64,000 bases of DNA from Acidobacteriota bacterium (GTDB lineage: Bacteria > Acidobacteriota > Thermoanaerobaculia > Multivoradales > SZUA-115). How positions within the stretch are numbered: the stretch's first letter is position 1; each line of letters begins with the position of its first letter. The stretch is from contig JAJRVQ010000170.1 in the NCBI GenBank assembly GCA_024277255.1, forward strand, positions 1-64,000. Reading direction: 5' to 3'. A program made the translations under genes and the position numbers. Shown here piece after piece: positions 38,883 to 47,460 of this stretch. The notes under the pieces are model-generated. The model was not told the origin of the DNA and made no database searches. It worked only from the letters and a program-made list of their open reading frames with translations.

Positions 38883-38960
38883 GGTGCCTCCTTCGTACTT
38901 GAGTTGCGCCCTATCGAGGCGAACTCGGCGGAGCATCGGTCCGTTCTACGCACGAACCGT

Positions 38961-38984
38961 ATCATATCCCCCTGGGGGGGATAC
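38961..38984 (-). promoter_or_regulatory. CsoR-type operator and promoter of the mer-like operon
   Basis: The C-tract/G-tract palindrome TATCCCCCTGGGGGGGATAC is the operator type bound by CsoR/RcnR/FrmR proteins. On the minus strand it directly abuts a -10-like TATGAT (38961-38966), so binding would block transcription of the operon. Confidence 0.7.
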
Positions 38985-39022
38985 AAGTGCGAATGGAGAA
39001 AGCCATTTTGGCGCCAGCGGTC

Positions 39023-40627
39023 TCAGAAACTCCGGCGAGTCGAAACCAACCACTGCACGCCCTGGATCTCGCCGCCCGTCTTGTCCAGAGGGAAGGCAAG
39101 ATCCAGGTGCAGCACATTGCCCGAGCTGGAGCGATTGAGTCCGAGGCGCAGGCCGATGCCGACGTCGCTCAGTGTGCCGGAGCCGGCGTCGCGGGCAAGG
39201 CCGGGCGTCCAAGCACGGCCGACATCGAAGAAGATCGCCCCGCCGACATCCGCTAGCCGGAACAAGCTGCGCGGGGTGAAGAAGCGCTGCTCCAGGGTGA
39301 CCAAGAACTGCCGGTCTCCGTCCTGGAAGCGCAAGGGATAGCCCCGTAGGCCACTGTCGCCGCCGAGCAAGAGTTGACTTTCGCTATCCCGCCGGTGATC
39401 CGCGGCCAGTCGCAGTCGCGCAAAGAACCGGTGGCGGTTCCAGACGCGGCGGTAGTACCTTGCCTCACTGTTCCAACGCACGTTTTCCAGGCCGACGGCG
39501 CCCCACCGCCCGAGGATCGACGTGGTTAGATCGAGCAGGGAAGCCTCCGTGGGTTGCAGATTGTGGTCCAGCACAGCAGCGAAGAGGAGGCGGCCCCGGT
39601 CACCGCTCAAGGCGCGCGGCGAGAGGCCCAGGCGGGCCTGGAGGCGGGTGCCCAGGTAGCGGTCTTCAGTGCGCCCGATGCGGTCGAAGTTCTCTGTTTC
39701 GAGGTAGCGGTTTCCAACTTGCTCGAAACCGATCCAAGGATAGGCGAGGGTGCGATCGGTGGGCACTATAGAGGAGGGCGACTCCGGCGAGGTGGCGAAA
39801 CGCACTTCTTCGAAGGTCAGACCGAAGGTCCAGCGATGGGTCTGGTCGTCGGCCAAACCACGGGAGAAGCCGCGGAAAATCTCCAAGCGCCGGCTCTTCT
39901 GGGCAAACTGATCAACCACCTGGCCGCGTCGATAGAGAGGTACGATCCGCCGGTCCGAGAGTGCCGCGAATCCGACGCTGCGGCGGCTGTCGAGGGCGAA
40001 GAAGGGGAGGCCCACTGCGAGCTTCCACGTCTCGCCGTCACTGCTGTCGGAATACTGCGCCACCAGACGGGTTCGACTGCCGAGGAGATTCGGATCTCGA
40101 TAGCGGAACAAGAGGGTGTCTCGGTCGACTCCGAAAGTCTGGCGCAAGTCGACCGTCTTGCCTGTACCGAGTAGGTTGGTGTCGCTGAGCTTGATGGTCG
40201 AACGGTTGACGCCCCCGCGGCGGCCGAAACTCACCCCCCCTTCGAGAGACCAGGTGTCTTGGGTCTGGACCACCACCTCGACCTTCTGCTGATCGGTCGC
40301 CCTACTCTCGATCTGGGCTTCGGCAAGGTACCGGCTTTGGCGCAGCAGTCTCTCGGTTTCGGCGAGAACCTCTGGGTCCAGTGGATCTCCACGATGAAAG
40401 AGCAACTGCTGGCGCACAACCCTGGGTCGCGTCGTGCGGTGCAGGCGGTTGGCGAGGCGGAACAACCGTTTGTTTTCGCGGGGATCGCTGAGGTCGAAGA
40501 TGTTGCCGATCTCGATGGTGATGGACTGGATCTCCGGGGCCCGCGGAGCGAAGGCGGCCTGAAACGGTGGTGAGCAATCGGGCTGGCCGCAGAGCAGGAG
40601 GAAGAGCGAGACGGCGGCGCTGATCAT
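39023..40627 (-). CDS. Omp85-family outer-membrane protein (BamA/TamA-like)
   Basis: 534 residues from ATG 40627, after which a signal-like stretch appears. One POTRA-like domain is seen ('RVVRQQLLFHRGDPLDPEVLAETERLLRQSRYLAEAQI'). A 16-strand barrel-type region follows, with the Omp85 marker 'LLLGGDSGLRGYPLRFQDGDRQFLVTLEQRF' containing RGY-like residues. It is shorter than BamA (five POTRAs). Its start overlaps a short ORF stop by ATGA. Probable role: outer-membrane protein insertion or secretion for a special client. Confidence 0.82.
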   Translation of the reverse strand: MISAAVSLFLLLCGQPDCSPPFQAAFAPRAPEIQSITIEIGNIFDLSDPRENKRLFRLANRLHRTTRPRVVRQQLLFHRGDPLDPEVLAETERLLRQSRYLAEAQIESRATDQQKVEVVVQTQDTWSLEGGVSFGRRGGVNRSTIKLSDTNLLGTGKTVDLRQTFGVDRDTLLFRYRDPNLLGSRTRLVAQYSDSSDGETWKLAVGLPFFALDSRRSVGFAALSDRRIVPLYRRGQVVDQFAQKSRRLEIFRGFSRGLADDQTHRWTFGLTFEEVRFATSPESPSSIVPTDRTLAYPWIGFEQVGNRYLETENFDRIGRTEDRYLGTRLQARLGLSPRALSGDRGRLLFAAVLDHNLQPTEASLLDLTTSILGRWGAVGLENVRWNSEARYYRRVWNRHRFFARLRLAADHRRDSESQLLLGGDSGLRGYPLRFQDGDRQFLVTLEQRFFTPRSLFRLADVGGAIFFDVGRAWTPGLARDAGSGTLSDVGIGLRLGLNRSSSGNVLHLDLAFPLDKTGGEIQGVQWLVSTRRSF

Positions 40628-40800
40628 GGTTGGCCCACCGGCGTAATCTTGTTCGCCGGCCACAAGCGACCGCGGAACGGGGCCAGATAGAGTCCCAGAG
40701 TCATCGTCCAGCTGAGCAAGGCCGGCCACAGATCATGGAAAACGAAGTCTCGCCTTCCCTGGTGCAGCCACGGGTTGCACCACGGGCTGTGAGCCTCCAA
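40624..40800 (-). CDS. Short hydrophobic ORF coupled to the Omp85 gene
   Basis: 58 codons from a TTG, too short for the track. It reads 'WCNPWLHQGRRDFVFHDLWP' then a helix 'ALLSWTMTLGLYLAPF', and its TGA overlaps the Omp85 ATG (ATGA). The overlap and aromatic-rich membrane-like sequence suggest a real gene or the tail of a longer one broken upstream. No ribosome site supports the TTG. The rest of the gap up to 41001 shows nothing I can name. Confidence 0.35.
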   Translation of the reverse strand: MEAHSPWCNPWLHQGRRDFVFHDLWPALLSWTMTLGLYLAPFRGRLWPANKITPVGQP

Positions 40801-41001
40801 CTCAAAGGAGTGGGAGGCTCATCGGTTGTTTCTCCCAGACTAGCTGGTTGCCGGCAAGGTATCAACGGTCGATGAATCGGCCATTAACCGGTAGTTCAGT
40901 CATGGCCAGATGCCTTTCAAAGGTGGTGTCGCGCGAGACTATGCTGCTCCGGCAGGTGGAGGCCGTGAGGAGTGGGTTGGAAAGGCGCTAGACTCGCCGC
41001 C

Positions 41002-42198
41002 ATGGAATCCCGCTTGTCGCTGATCGCCACCTGCTCCCTCGGTCTCGAGGAGTTGCTCGCCGCCGAGCTGACCCAACTGGGTGTTGCGGCGCCGGCCAGC
41101 GAGCGGGGAGCGGTGCGCTGGCGGGGTGATTGGGCCTCTTGCTGGCGAGCCAACTGGCGGTTGCGGACCGCCAATCGGGTCTTGGTACAGCTGGCCTCCT
41201 GGCAGGCGAGCGGTGGAGATTCTCTGGCGGCGGGGGCGCAACGGTTGGTGGAGAGCGGCGCTTCGGCTCCCGATCGGGATTGGGGCGGGGTGAGCGTGCA
41301 CCAGCTCTTCGATCCGGCGCGCACCTTCAGCATACGGGCCACCGTTTCCGGCTCGCGCATGCGCGATTCCCGCTGGGTGGCACTCAAGGTCAAGGACGGA
41401 ATTGTTGATGGCCAGCGCCAGGTTTACGGACGCCGATCTTCGATCGACCGGGATTTGCCGGGATTGCCCCTGCGCGTGCGGTTGGTGGGCAAGCATGCGA
41501 CGCTGCTTCTCGACACTTCCGGCATGCCGCTCGACCGGCGGGGGTATCGCTTGCAGATGGTGGGAGCACCGCTGCGCGAGCAGCTGGCAGCGGCTTGCGT
41601 CCTGGCGGCCGATTGGAGTGGCGGCGGCGCGATCGCCGACCCCATGTGCGGTTCGGGGACTCTGCTGGCCGAAGCGGGTTGGATTGCCCTCGGGCGGGCT
41701 CCCGGTGCAATGCGCTGGCGCCAGGCTCGCGACAGCGGCACGTTCGCCTGGGCTTTCGAGGGCTTTCCGGGATTTGACGCCCAGCGCTTTGCCGCTGTGC
41801 GCTCCGAGGCCATCCCGGCGTTGATGGAGGAGGCCGACCTGCGGCTTTACGCCGGTGATACCGAGTCTTCGGCGCTCAACGCCACCGAGAGCAATCTGCG
41901 CCGCGCCGGTCTGATCGAGCGAACCTGGCTGCGGCAAACCGACGCCTTCACCACCGATGCACCCCCCGGGCCGGGCTTGGTGTTGATCAATCCGCCCTAT
42001 GGTGAGCGGCTGGCCATGCAGCCGGATCACTGGAAGCGGATCGGCGACTTGCTCAAGCAGCGCTGGCAGGGCTGGCGCGCGGTGGTGGTGGCCGGTGATG
42101 CCGGCAAAGGCAAGTTCATCGGCCTGCGGCCCAAGCGCAGGCTGCCGATCAAGAATGGGCCGCTGGACGCTCGGATCTTGATCTTCGACCTTTTCTGA
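41002..42198 (+). CDS. rlmL: THUMP-domain rRNA guanine-N2 methyltransferase (RlmL-like)
   Basis: 398 residues from ATG 41002 ('MESRLSLIATCSLGLEELLA'). An N-terminal THUMP RNA-binding domain is followed by an SAM-dependent methyltransferase domain: motif I region 'DPMCGSGTLLAEAGWIALGRAPG' and catalytic 'NPPYGERL'. This matches the RlmL half of E. coli RlmKL, which methylates G2445 of 23S rRNA; the RlmK half is absent, as in many bacteria. Confidence 0.88.
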   Translation: MESRLSLIATCSLGLEELLAAELTQLGVAAPASERGAVRWRGDWASCWRANWRLRTANRVLVQLASWQASGGDSLAAGAQRLVESGASAPDRDWGGVSVHQLFDPARTFSIRATVSGSRMRDSRWVALKVKDGIVDGQRQVYGRRSSIDRDLPGLPLRVRLVGKHATLLLDTSGMPLDRRGYRLQMVGAPLREQLAAACVLAADWSGGGAIADPMCGSGTLLAEAGWIALGRAPGAMRWRQARDSGTFAWAFEGFPGFDAQRFAAVRSEAIPALMEEADLRLYAGDTESSALNATESNLRRAGLIERTWLRQTDAFTTDAPPGPGLVLINPPYGERLAMQPDHWKRIGDLLKQRWQGWRAVVVAGDAGKGKFIGLRPKRRLPIKNGPLDARILIFDLF

Positions 42199-42235
42199 AC
42201 CGCGACTTACCGGCGACCTGCCAGCGTTGCCCCCT

Positions 42236-42685
42236 TTATTTCGCGGCCTTCCGGGCCTCCTCGTCGGTGCTGGCCGGTGGCACCGTCACCGACTGGTAGC
42301 GACGCAGGGTGACCTTGCCCGGAGGTAGGCCGCGCGGCTTGGCGATGTCATCGCAACGTGCCGCGTGCACGGCGACACGACCGCCTCGTTTGGCCTTGGA
42401 ATGGCCGGCGGCCAAGGCCGCGGCGTAGCGCTGGGTCGAGCGGGGCAGGCGGTCGAGCTTGTCCGGGTTGCGCACCACGACGTGGGAGCCCGACTGGCCG
42501 GCGACGTGAAACCAGAAGTCGCGCGGCGCGGCCAGCTTCAGGCTGAGGATGTCGTTGTCCGCCGCGCTACGGCCGACGAGGACGGTCATCCCGTCGGGAG
42601 AGACGAACCGCTTGGCGACCGAACGGCCGCGCCAACTCCCCGCCTCCGGGTCGGGAGGCGGGGGTGCTTCTCCACGCCGGTTCAG
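42236..42685 (-). CDS. NFACT-R (DUF814) RNA-binding domain protein
   Basis: A stand-alone NFACT-R domain: 'KRFVSPDGMTVLVGRSAADND', 'APRDFWFHVAGQSGSHVVVRNP', then 'VTLRRYQSVTVPP'. In full-length RqcH/NEMF this domain binds the ribosome and tRNA; the short form has no settled role. The start is unclear: no ATG, GTG or TTG fits before the domain, the CTG at 42685 overlaps the M16 stop, and the first ATG (42589) would cut into the domain. Confidence 0.72.
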   Translation of the reverse strand: MNRRGEAPPPPDPEAGSWRGRSVAKRFVSPDGMTVLVGRSAADNDILSLKLAAPRDFWFHVAGQSGSHVVVRNPDKLDRLPRSTQRYAAALAAGHSKAKRGGRVAVHAARCDDIAKPRGLPPGKVTLRRYQSVTVPPASTDEEARKAAK

Positions 42686-44187
42686 TCGACGATCTCCCCG
42701 AACTCGGCGAGCTGTTCGGCGATGGTCGCGCGATCTCCGGCGACGACCAAGGTCATTTCGTCCGGCCGGAGGTATTGGGTCACCACTTCGCGGACTCGCT
42801 CCGGGGTCACCGCATAGATCTGATCGACATAGCTGTTCAGGTAGTCGTCGGAAAGACCGTGCAGTTCGATGCGCGCCAGCTGTCCAATGATTCCCGGCGC
42901 GATGGAATTGCGCAGTACGAAGACGCCCGCCAGGTAGTTCTGAATGCCGCGCAGTTCCTCTGCGGAGGGGGCTTCGGCGCGCATCCGGTCGATCTCCTTG
43001 AAGATCTCGCGTAGAGCTGGGCCGGTGACGTTGGTGGTGATATCGGCCGTCTGCGTCCACAGTCCGGTGCGGTAGTTGGAGGTAATGGCACTGTTCGGCG
43101 AATAGGTGTAGCCCTTGTCTTCGCGGATATTGGCTGTAATTCGTGAGTTGAATGAACCGCCGAGCAGGGCGTTGGCGATCTGCAGGGCGGTGAAGTCGGC
43201 GTGCGAGGGATCGATCGTCGGGATGGCGATGCGCACGGTGGACTGCTGTGCACCCGGCCGGTCGATGAGATGTACCTTGCGTTCCGAGGTCATCTTGGGC
43301 GGATTGCTGATCGGCTCGGCACCGGCCGTCCAGTCGTCGAAGCTCTCGCGGATCGCCGTCTCGACGGCGGCCGGGTCGAACTTGCCCACCACATAGATGT
43401 GCGTCCGGCGGGCGCCGAAGTTGGCCTCGTAGAAGCGGCGAATCTTCTCCACCGAATAGCTCTGGATCAGCTCGGTCGTGGGGAACAGGCGCCCGTAAGG
43501 ATGGTCGCCATAGATCACCGAGGCCAACCGCTGCTGAGCGATCGGTTGCGGTTGGCTGAGCGCGATGGTGACGTCGCGGATCATGTTGCTCTTGAGCCGC
43601 TCGACCTCGCTCGGCGGAAAGGCTGGATTGCGCATCACGTCGGCCACTAGCCGCACCGCTTGCGGCGCGAACTCGGCCAGTACGTTGGCGCCGATGGCGG
43701 TGGAGTCGTTACCGACGTTGAGGTCGAGTTCGCCACCCATGGTCGCCGCCTCGGCGGCCAGCGTCTTGGCGTCGCGGGTGGTGGTGCCCTCTCCCATCAG
43801 GTCGACGGTGAGGTCGGCTAGCCAGACTTCCTCGGCGGTTTCGTTTCCGTTGCCGAGTCGAAGGCGAGCCGAGATCGTCGCCTTGGGGAGTAGGCCGTAC
43901 TGCACCAAGGTGGCACGCAACCCGTTGTCGAGTTCGAAGGTGTGCTTGGCGGGCAACTCGAACCCCTTGGGCTTGCCGGGCGCGGGCGGGGCTTCTTTGT
44001 CCGCCGCGGCCGTGCCGGTGTCGGCAGTCGGTTCAGCGGCGGTCGGTTCAGCGGTGGTCGGTTCAGCGGCGATGGCGGTGGTGCTGAGGAGCAAGGTGAG
44101 CGGCAGCAAGATGAGCAGGGCCGCGAGCAGAAGACGAGGGGAGAGGGGCTGGACGGTGCGGTCTAGTGTGTTCAATGTCTGAGTCAT
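42682..44187 (-). CDS. M16 peptidase-like protein, inactive subunit
   Basis: 501 residues with a signal peptide and a repeated 'PTTAEPTAAEPTAD' linker (15-nt tandem repeats in the DNA). The M16 fold is clear ('TFELDNGLRATLVQYGLLPKATI'), but the zinc motif HxxEH is replaced by 'WLADLTVDLMGEG', so it cannot be catalytic alone. It follows the active subunit by 14 nt. Bacterial M16 pairs form heterodimers like mitochondrial processing peptidase, with this subunit shaping the substrate cavity. Confidence 0.86.
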   Translation of the reverse strand: MTQTLNTLDRTVQPLSPRLLLAALLILLPLTLLLSTTAIAAEPTTAEPTAAEPTADTGTAAADKEAPPAPGKPKGFELPAKHTFELDNGLRATLVQYGLLPKATISARLRLGNGNETAEEVWLADLTVDLMGEGTTTRDAKTLAAEAATMGGELDLNVGNDSTAIGANVLAEFAPQAVRLVADVMRNPAFPPSEVERLKSNMIRDVTIALSQPQPIAQQRLASVIYGDHPYGRLFPTTELIQSYSVEKIRRFYEANFGARRTHIYVVGKFDPAAVETAIRESFDDWTAGAEPISNPPKMTSERKVHLIDRPGAQQSTVRIAIPTIDPSHADFTALQIANALLGGSFNSRITANIREDKGYTYSPNSAITSNYRTGLWTQTADITTNVTGPALREIFKEIDRMRAEAPSAEELRGIQNYLAGVFVLRNSIAPGIIGQLARIELHGLSDDYLNSYVDQIYAVTPERVREVVTQYLRPDEMTLVVAGDRATIAEQLAEFGEIVD

Positions 44188-44201
44188 TTTGATCGTTCCT
44201 C

Positions 44202-45584
44202 TCAGCTGCCCGCACCGGGCTCGATGGTGAAAACGGTGCGCGCAGTCGTCCGCAAATACTCTTGCGCCGTGCGTTGGAGCAGCTCCGGGGTGACTTCCTG
44301 GAAATGGCTTTCGATCTCGTTGATGCGGTTGGGGTCGTCGTCAAACAGGGCAAAGCTGGCCAGCAAATCAGCGCGACCGAAGCCGAAGAATCCTCCCATC
44401 GTGTCGTAGAGCGAGGAGCGCAGTTTGACCCGCGCCCGATCCAGAGCCTCGGTTTCGAGCGGGCTCTCCTGTAGCTGAACGACCACCCGATCCACTTCGG
44501 CGAGGATCGCTTCACTGGTGATGTTGGCGTCGTGGAAGAGCTGTGCCTGCCACAGCATGGGGCCCTTGTAGTTGAACATGTTGCCGAGGCTGTTGATCCC
44601 GCCGCCCACGCCGCTGGTCATTCCCTTCTCTTGTACCAGAGCCTGGTGCAGCAGGCTGTCGTCGCCCTGCACCAAGATCTGGTCGATCAGTCCCATGGCG
44701 TAGTACTCCGGTGTGTTGCGCTCCGGCATCCGGTAGGCAAAAGCGAGCGCGGGCCGGTTGGCCAGAGGATCGAGCCGCGAGCCACGGCGCTCCTCCTCTT
44801 GCCTCGGCTCCGCGACGTCGGGTTGCGGCGGAAGGTCGATTGCGGGGATCGAGCGAAAGTACTTCTCGATCCATGCCTTGGCCTGCTCCGGCTCAAAGTC
44901 GCCGACCACGGCGAGTGCCGCGTTGTTGGGAGCGTAGTAGGAGTCAAAAAAGGCCTGCACATCTTCGAGAGTGGCGGCGTCCAGGTCCTTGAGGTCGCCG
45001 TAAAAGTTGTGCGCGTTGTACCAGTTGGTGAAGGCTGTCTGCGGAAGGTCGAGCCACGGAAAACCGCCGAAAGGCCGGTTGAGCACGTTGACCTTGATCT
45101 CGTTCTTGACCACCCCTTGCTGGTTGGTGAGGTTGTCTTGAGTGATCGCCAGGCCACGCATTCGGTCGGCCTCGGCCCAGAGGATCGTCTCCAAAGTGTG
45201 CGCCGGGACGATCTCGAAGTAGTTGGTGTAGTCAAAACGAGTCGAGCCGTTCATCAGTCCCCCGTTTTCTTGCACCAGCTGGTTGAACTCGCGCTTGCCG
45301 AGGTTCTTCGAGCCCTGAAACATCATGTGTTCGAAGAGGTGGGCAAAACCGGTGCGATCGCGAGGTTCGATGCGGAAACCGATGTTGTAGTAGGCCGCGA
45401 CAGTGACGATCGGAGCGGTCGAATCGGTCGAAAGAACGACCCGCAGGCCGTTGTCCAACTTGTAGTAGTCCACCGGAACGCGGAAGCTCGAGGTGGAGTC
45501 TTCTTCTGAGGATGGCGCAGCACAGGCGACGCAGAGCGCCAAGAGGGTCAGGCCGAACGCCATCCGAGAGGTCGAATGTCTCAT
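44202..45584 (-). CDS. M16 family zinc peptidase, active subunit, lipoprotein
   Basis: 460 residues with a lipobox ('LALCVAC'). The active site is intact: 'HLFEHMMFQGS' (HxxEH) with the distal Glu expected about 70 residues later. It degrades short peptides in the periplasm in known relatives. It forms a two-gene operon with the inactive M16 protein. The IS3-family element lies about 180 nt upstream. Confidence 0.9.
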   Translation of the reverse strand: MRHSTSRMAFGLTLLALCVACAAPSSEEDSTSSFRVPVDYYKLDNGLRVVLSTDSTAPIVTVAAYYNIGFRIEPRDRTGFAHLFEHMMFQGSKNLGKREFNQLVQENGGLMNGSTRFDYTNYFEIVPAHTLETILWAEADRMRGLAITQDNLTNQQGVVKNEIKVNVLNRPFGGFPWLDLPQTAFTNWYNAHNFYGDLKDLDAATLEDVQAFFDSYYAPNNAALAVVGDFEPEQAKAWIEKYFRSIPAIDLPPQPDVAEPRQEEERRGSRLDPLANRPALAFAYRMPERNTPEYYAMGLIDQILVQGDDSLLHQALVQEKGMTSGVGGGINSLGNMFNYKGPMLWQAQLFHDANITSEAILAEVDRVVVQLQESPLETEALDRARVKLRSSLYDTMGGFFGFGRADLLASFALFDDDPNRINEIESHFQEVTPELLQRTAQEYLRTTARTVFTIEPGAGS

Positions 45585-45835
45585 GGTTTCTCACAAAGTT
45601 GGCGAAGCCAGTCCAAGCAGAGCCGGCTCGCGGGGTTCGCAGAATTTTGCCAGGGGAGAGAAGAAACCTCGGAAGAGGGCTCACCCGGCGAGAGATTAGC
45701 ACGCAGCCGCTCATACAGTAACTCCCGGGACCGGCGTGATGGCCGGTGGCATCGACGTAGGCCGTCGTGTCTTGCCCGCAGTTCTTTGGACCTGGGATAG
45801 CGTTAGGAATCCAGGGATTCCAAGGAGCAAGCACG

Positions 45836-46141
45836 ATGGCGAGAAAGAGTCGATTGTCAGTCCAAGAGCGCGAGGAGGCGATCCTGCGTTGCCTTCGCAA
45901 AGAAGAACCCGTTGCCGCCGTGGCGCGGCGCTACCAGGTGAGCGAGCAGACGCTGTATCGCTGGCGAGATGAGTTCCTGGCGGGCGGTCGCCAAGCGTTG
46001 TCCAAGAAGGATGGCAAAGGCGACGAGGCAGGCCAGCGAATCGCTCAGTTGGAGAAGCAGCTGGCCAAGCGGGCACAGGTGATTGGGGAGTTGTCGATCG
46101 CCAATGGCATTTTAAAAAAACTTCAGGCGTACCCCGACTGA
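45836..46141 (+). CDS. IS3-family transposase OrfA (HTH)
   Basis: About 101 residues from ATG 45836. An HTH domain ('VAAVARRYQVSEQTLYRWRDEFL') is followed by a leucine-rich coiled coil ('AQLEKQLAKRAQVIGELSIANGIL'). An AAAAAAAC stretch near its end (46114-46121) allows a -1 shift into the OrfB frame, which is open across the junction. This is the usual IS3 route to the OrfAB transposase. Confidence 0.85.
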   Translation: MARKSRLSVQEREEAILRCLRKEEPVAAVARRYQVSEQTLYRWRDEFLAGGRQALSKKDGKGDEAGQRIAQLEKQLAKRAQVIGELSIANGILKKLQAYPD

Positions 46142-46143
46142 GC

Positions 46144-47115
46144 GTGGAGCGACGAGCCATGGTACGCAACGAAGTTGCCGCAAACCGCCCAGCTCGCTTG
46201 AAGCGGGTCGTGCAGGCTATTGGTTGGCCTGCTTCGAGTTTCTTCCATCAGCCCAAGGCAGTGAAGAAGCGGCCAGGACCGGCTCCTCGACCGCTGGACC
46301 CAGTCAAGTTCCAGGCGGTGGTTGAAACAGCTCTTGCCTGTCCCTGGTGGGGATACAAGCGCATCGCCGTGGTTTGCCGGCGTTGGGGCTGGCAGGTGAG
46401 CAACCGGTTCGTCTACCGAGTGCTCAAGGCCGAGAATCTGTTGCAACGACGCCAGTCGCGTTCAGCGGAGCTGCATCAAGCGGCGAAACTCTTCGAGCTG
46501 CTGCCCAATGGCCCCAACGAGCTATGGCAAGCCGACGTGACCTATGTGCACATTCCCGGTTTCGGTTGGTGGTACGCCGTCACCGTAATCGACTACTTCA
46601 GTCGCTACCTCTTGGCCTTGCACCTATCGCCCAGCAATGATGCCGTGGCCGTGACGGTAGCCATCGACCAGGCACTCGCCGAGGCTCAGCGCCTGCACGG
46701 GCCGTTGACCACCATGCCGACTCTGGTGACCGACAACGGCTCGACCTTCCTCTCCAAGCTCTTTCGAGCGCATATCGCGGGTCTCTTCAGCCATGTGCGG
46801 ACCCGCTATCGCACGCCGCAACAGCTGGGTTTGCTGGAGCGCTTTCACCAAACGCTCAAGCAGGAAGAGATCTACTGGGAGGTCTATCGCAGCCCCGCCG
46901 AGGCTCGGGACCGGTTGGCCATCTTCCACAAGCGATACAACGAAGTACGGCCCCATTGGGCACTGGTGCCTGATGAGGGTGGCGATCCGCTGACCCCAGC
47001 CGAGGTCTATGTCGGCGGACGCCAAGTGCAGCTACCAGCCTGGCAGGGCTGGGCCAAAGCGGCCAAAAAGAAGCTAGATGCCTTGATGAACAAAGATGCC
47101 GAGATCGCGGCATGA
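46144..47115 (+). CDS. IS3-family transposase OrfB (DDE integrase core)
   Basis: 323 residues with the HTH_21 segment ('WWGYKRIAVVCRRWGWQVSNRFVYRVLK') and an rve domain. The DDE triad is visible in 'WQADVTYVH', 'TLVTDNGSTF' and 'GLLERFHQTLKQEE'. Length and motifs are intact, so the element could be active. It is expressed by -1 frameshifting from OrfA. Confidence 0.9.
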   Translation: MERRAMVRNEVAANRPARLKRVVQAIGWPASSFFHQPKAVKKRPGPAPRPLDPVKFQAVVETALACPWWGYKRIAVVCRRWGWQVSNRFVYRVLKAENLLQRRQSRSAELHQAAKLFELLPNGPNELWQADVTYVHIPGFGWWYAVTVIDYFSRYLLALHLSPSNDAVAVTVAIDQALAEAQRLHGPLTTMPTLVTDNGSTFLSKLFRAHIAGLFSHVRTRYRTPQQLGLLERFHQTLKQEEIYWEVYRSPAEARDRLAIFHKRYNEVRPHWALVPDEGGDPLTPAEVYVGGRQVQLPAWQGWAKAAKKKLDALMNKDAEIAA

Positions 47116-47460
47116 CTCACACAAAACCAACAGATCCCGGTCCAACCGAACTGCGAGCCGAGACAGAGGTTTCGGATACCGTGTAGTGGCAAGTCAATCG
47201 AGCCAGCGGTCTTCGCGGCTATCGCTGCTATCGAGATGGGACTCATCGACTGACCGTTGAGCGGTAAGGCGTAGTGGGACAGCTGCCGAAAGAGAGTTTC
47301 GGAGCCTTTCGAAGTGATCACCGCGATGGAATTTGCGTCCGCTGAGAGTCAAGGGCCGGGCAGCGGTCCAAAATGGTGCCATCCTGACGGCGTACCCGGC
47401 ACAACATCTGCAGATTCGCCAGTCCGGAAGGTCGATCAATCAAGTACGGGAGGTGTCGAA

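Larger units (their letters stand above)
45768..47165 (+). mobile_element. IS3-family insertion sequence (about 1.4 kb)
   Basis: Two transposase frames lie between imperfect terminal inverted repeats. The left end begins TGTCTTGCCCGCAGTTC and the right end reads the same pattern inverted (TGTCTCGGCTCGCAGTTC), both continuing into TTGGACC.GGGAT. The ends are therefore TG...CA. I found no 3-4 nt target duplication, so the flanks have changed or the exact ends are off by a few bases. Confidence 0.72.

Noticed and set aside
45765-47168. Target-site duplication of the IS3 element
   Set aside because: The 3-4 nt flanks (TCG/GTCG left, GAG/GAGG right) do not match.
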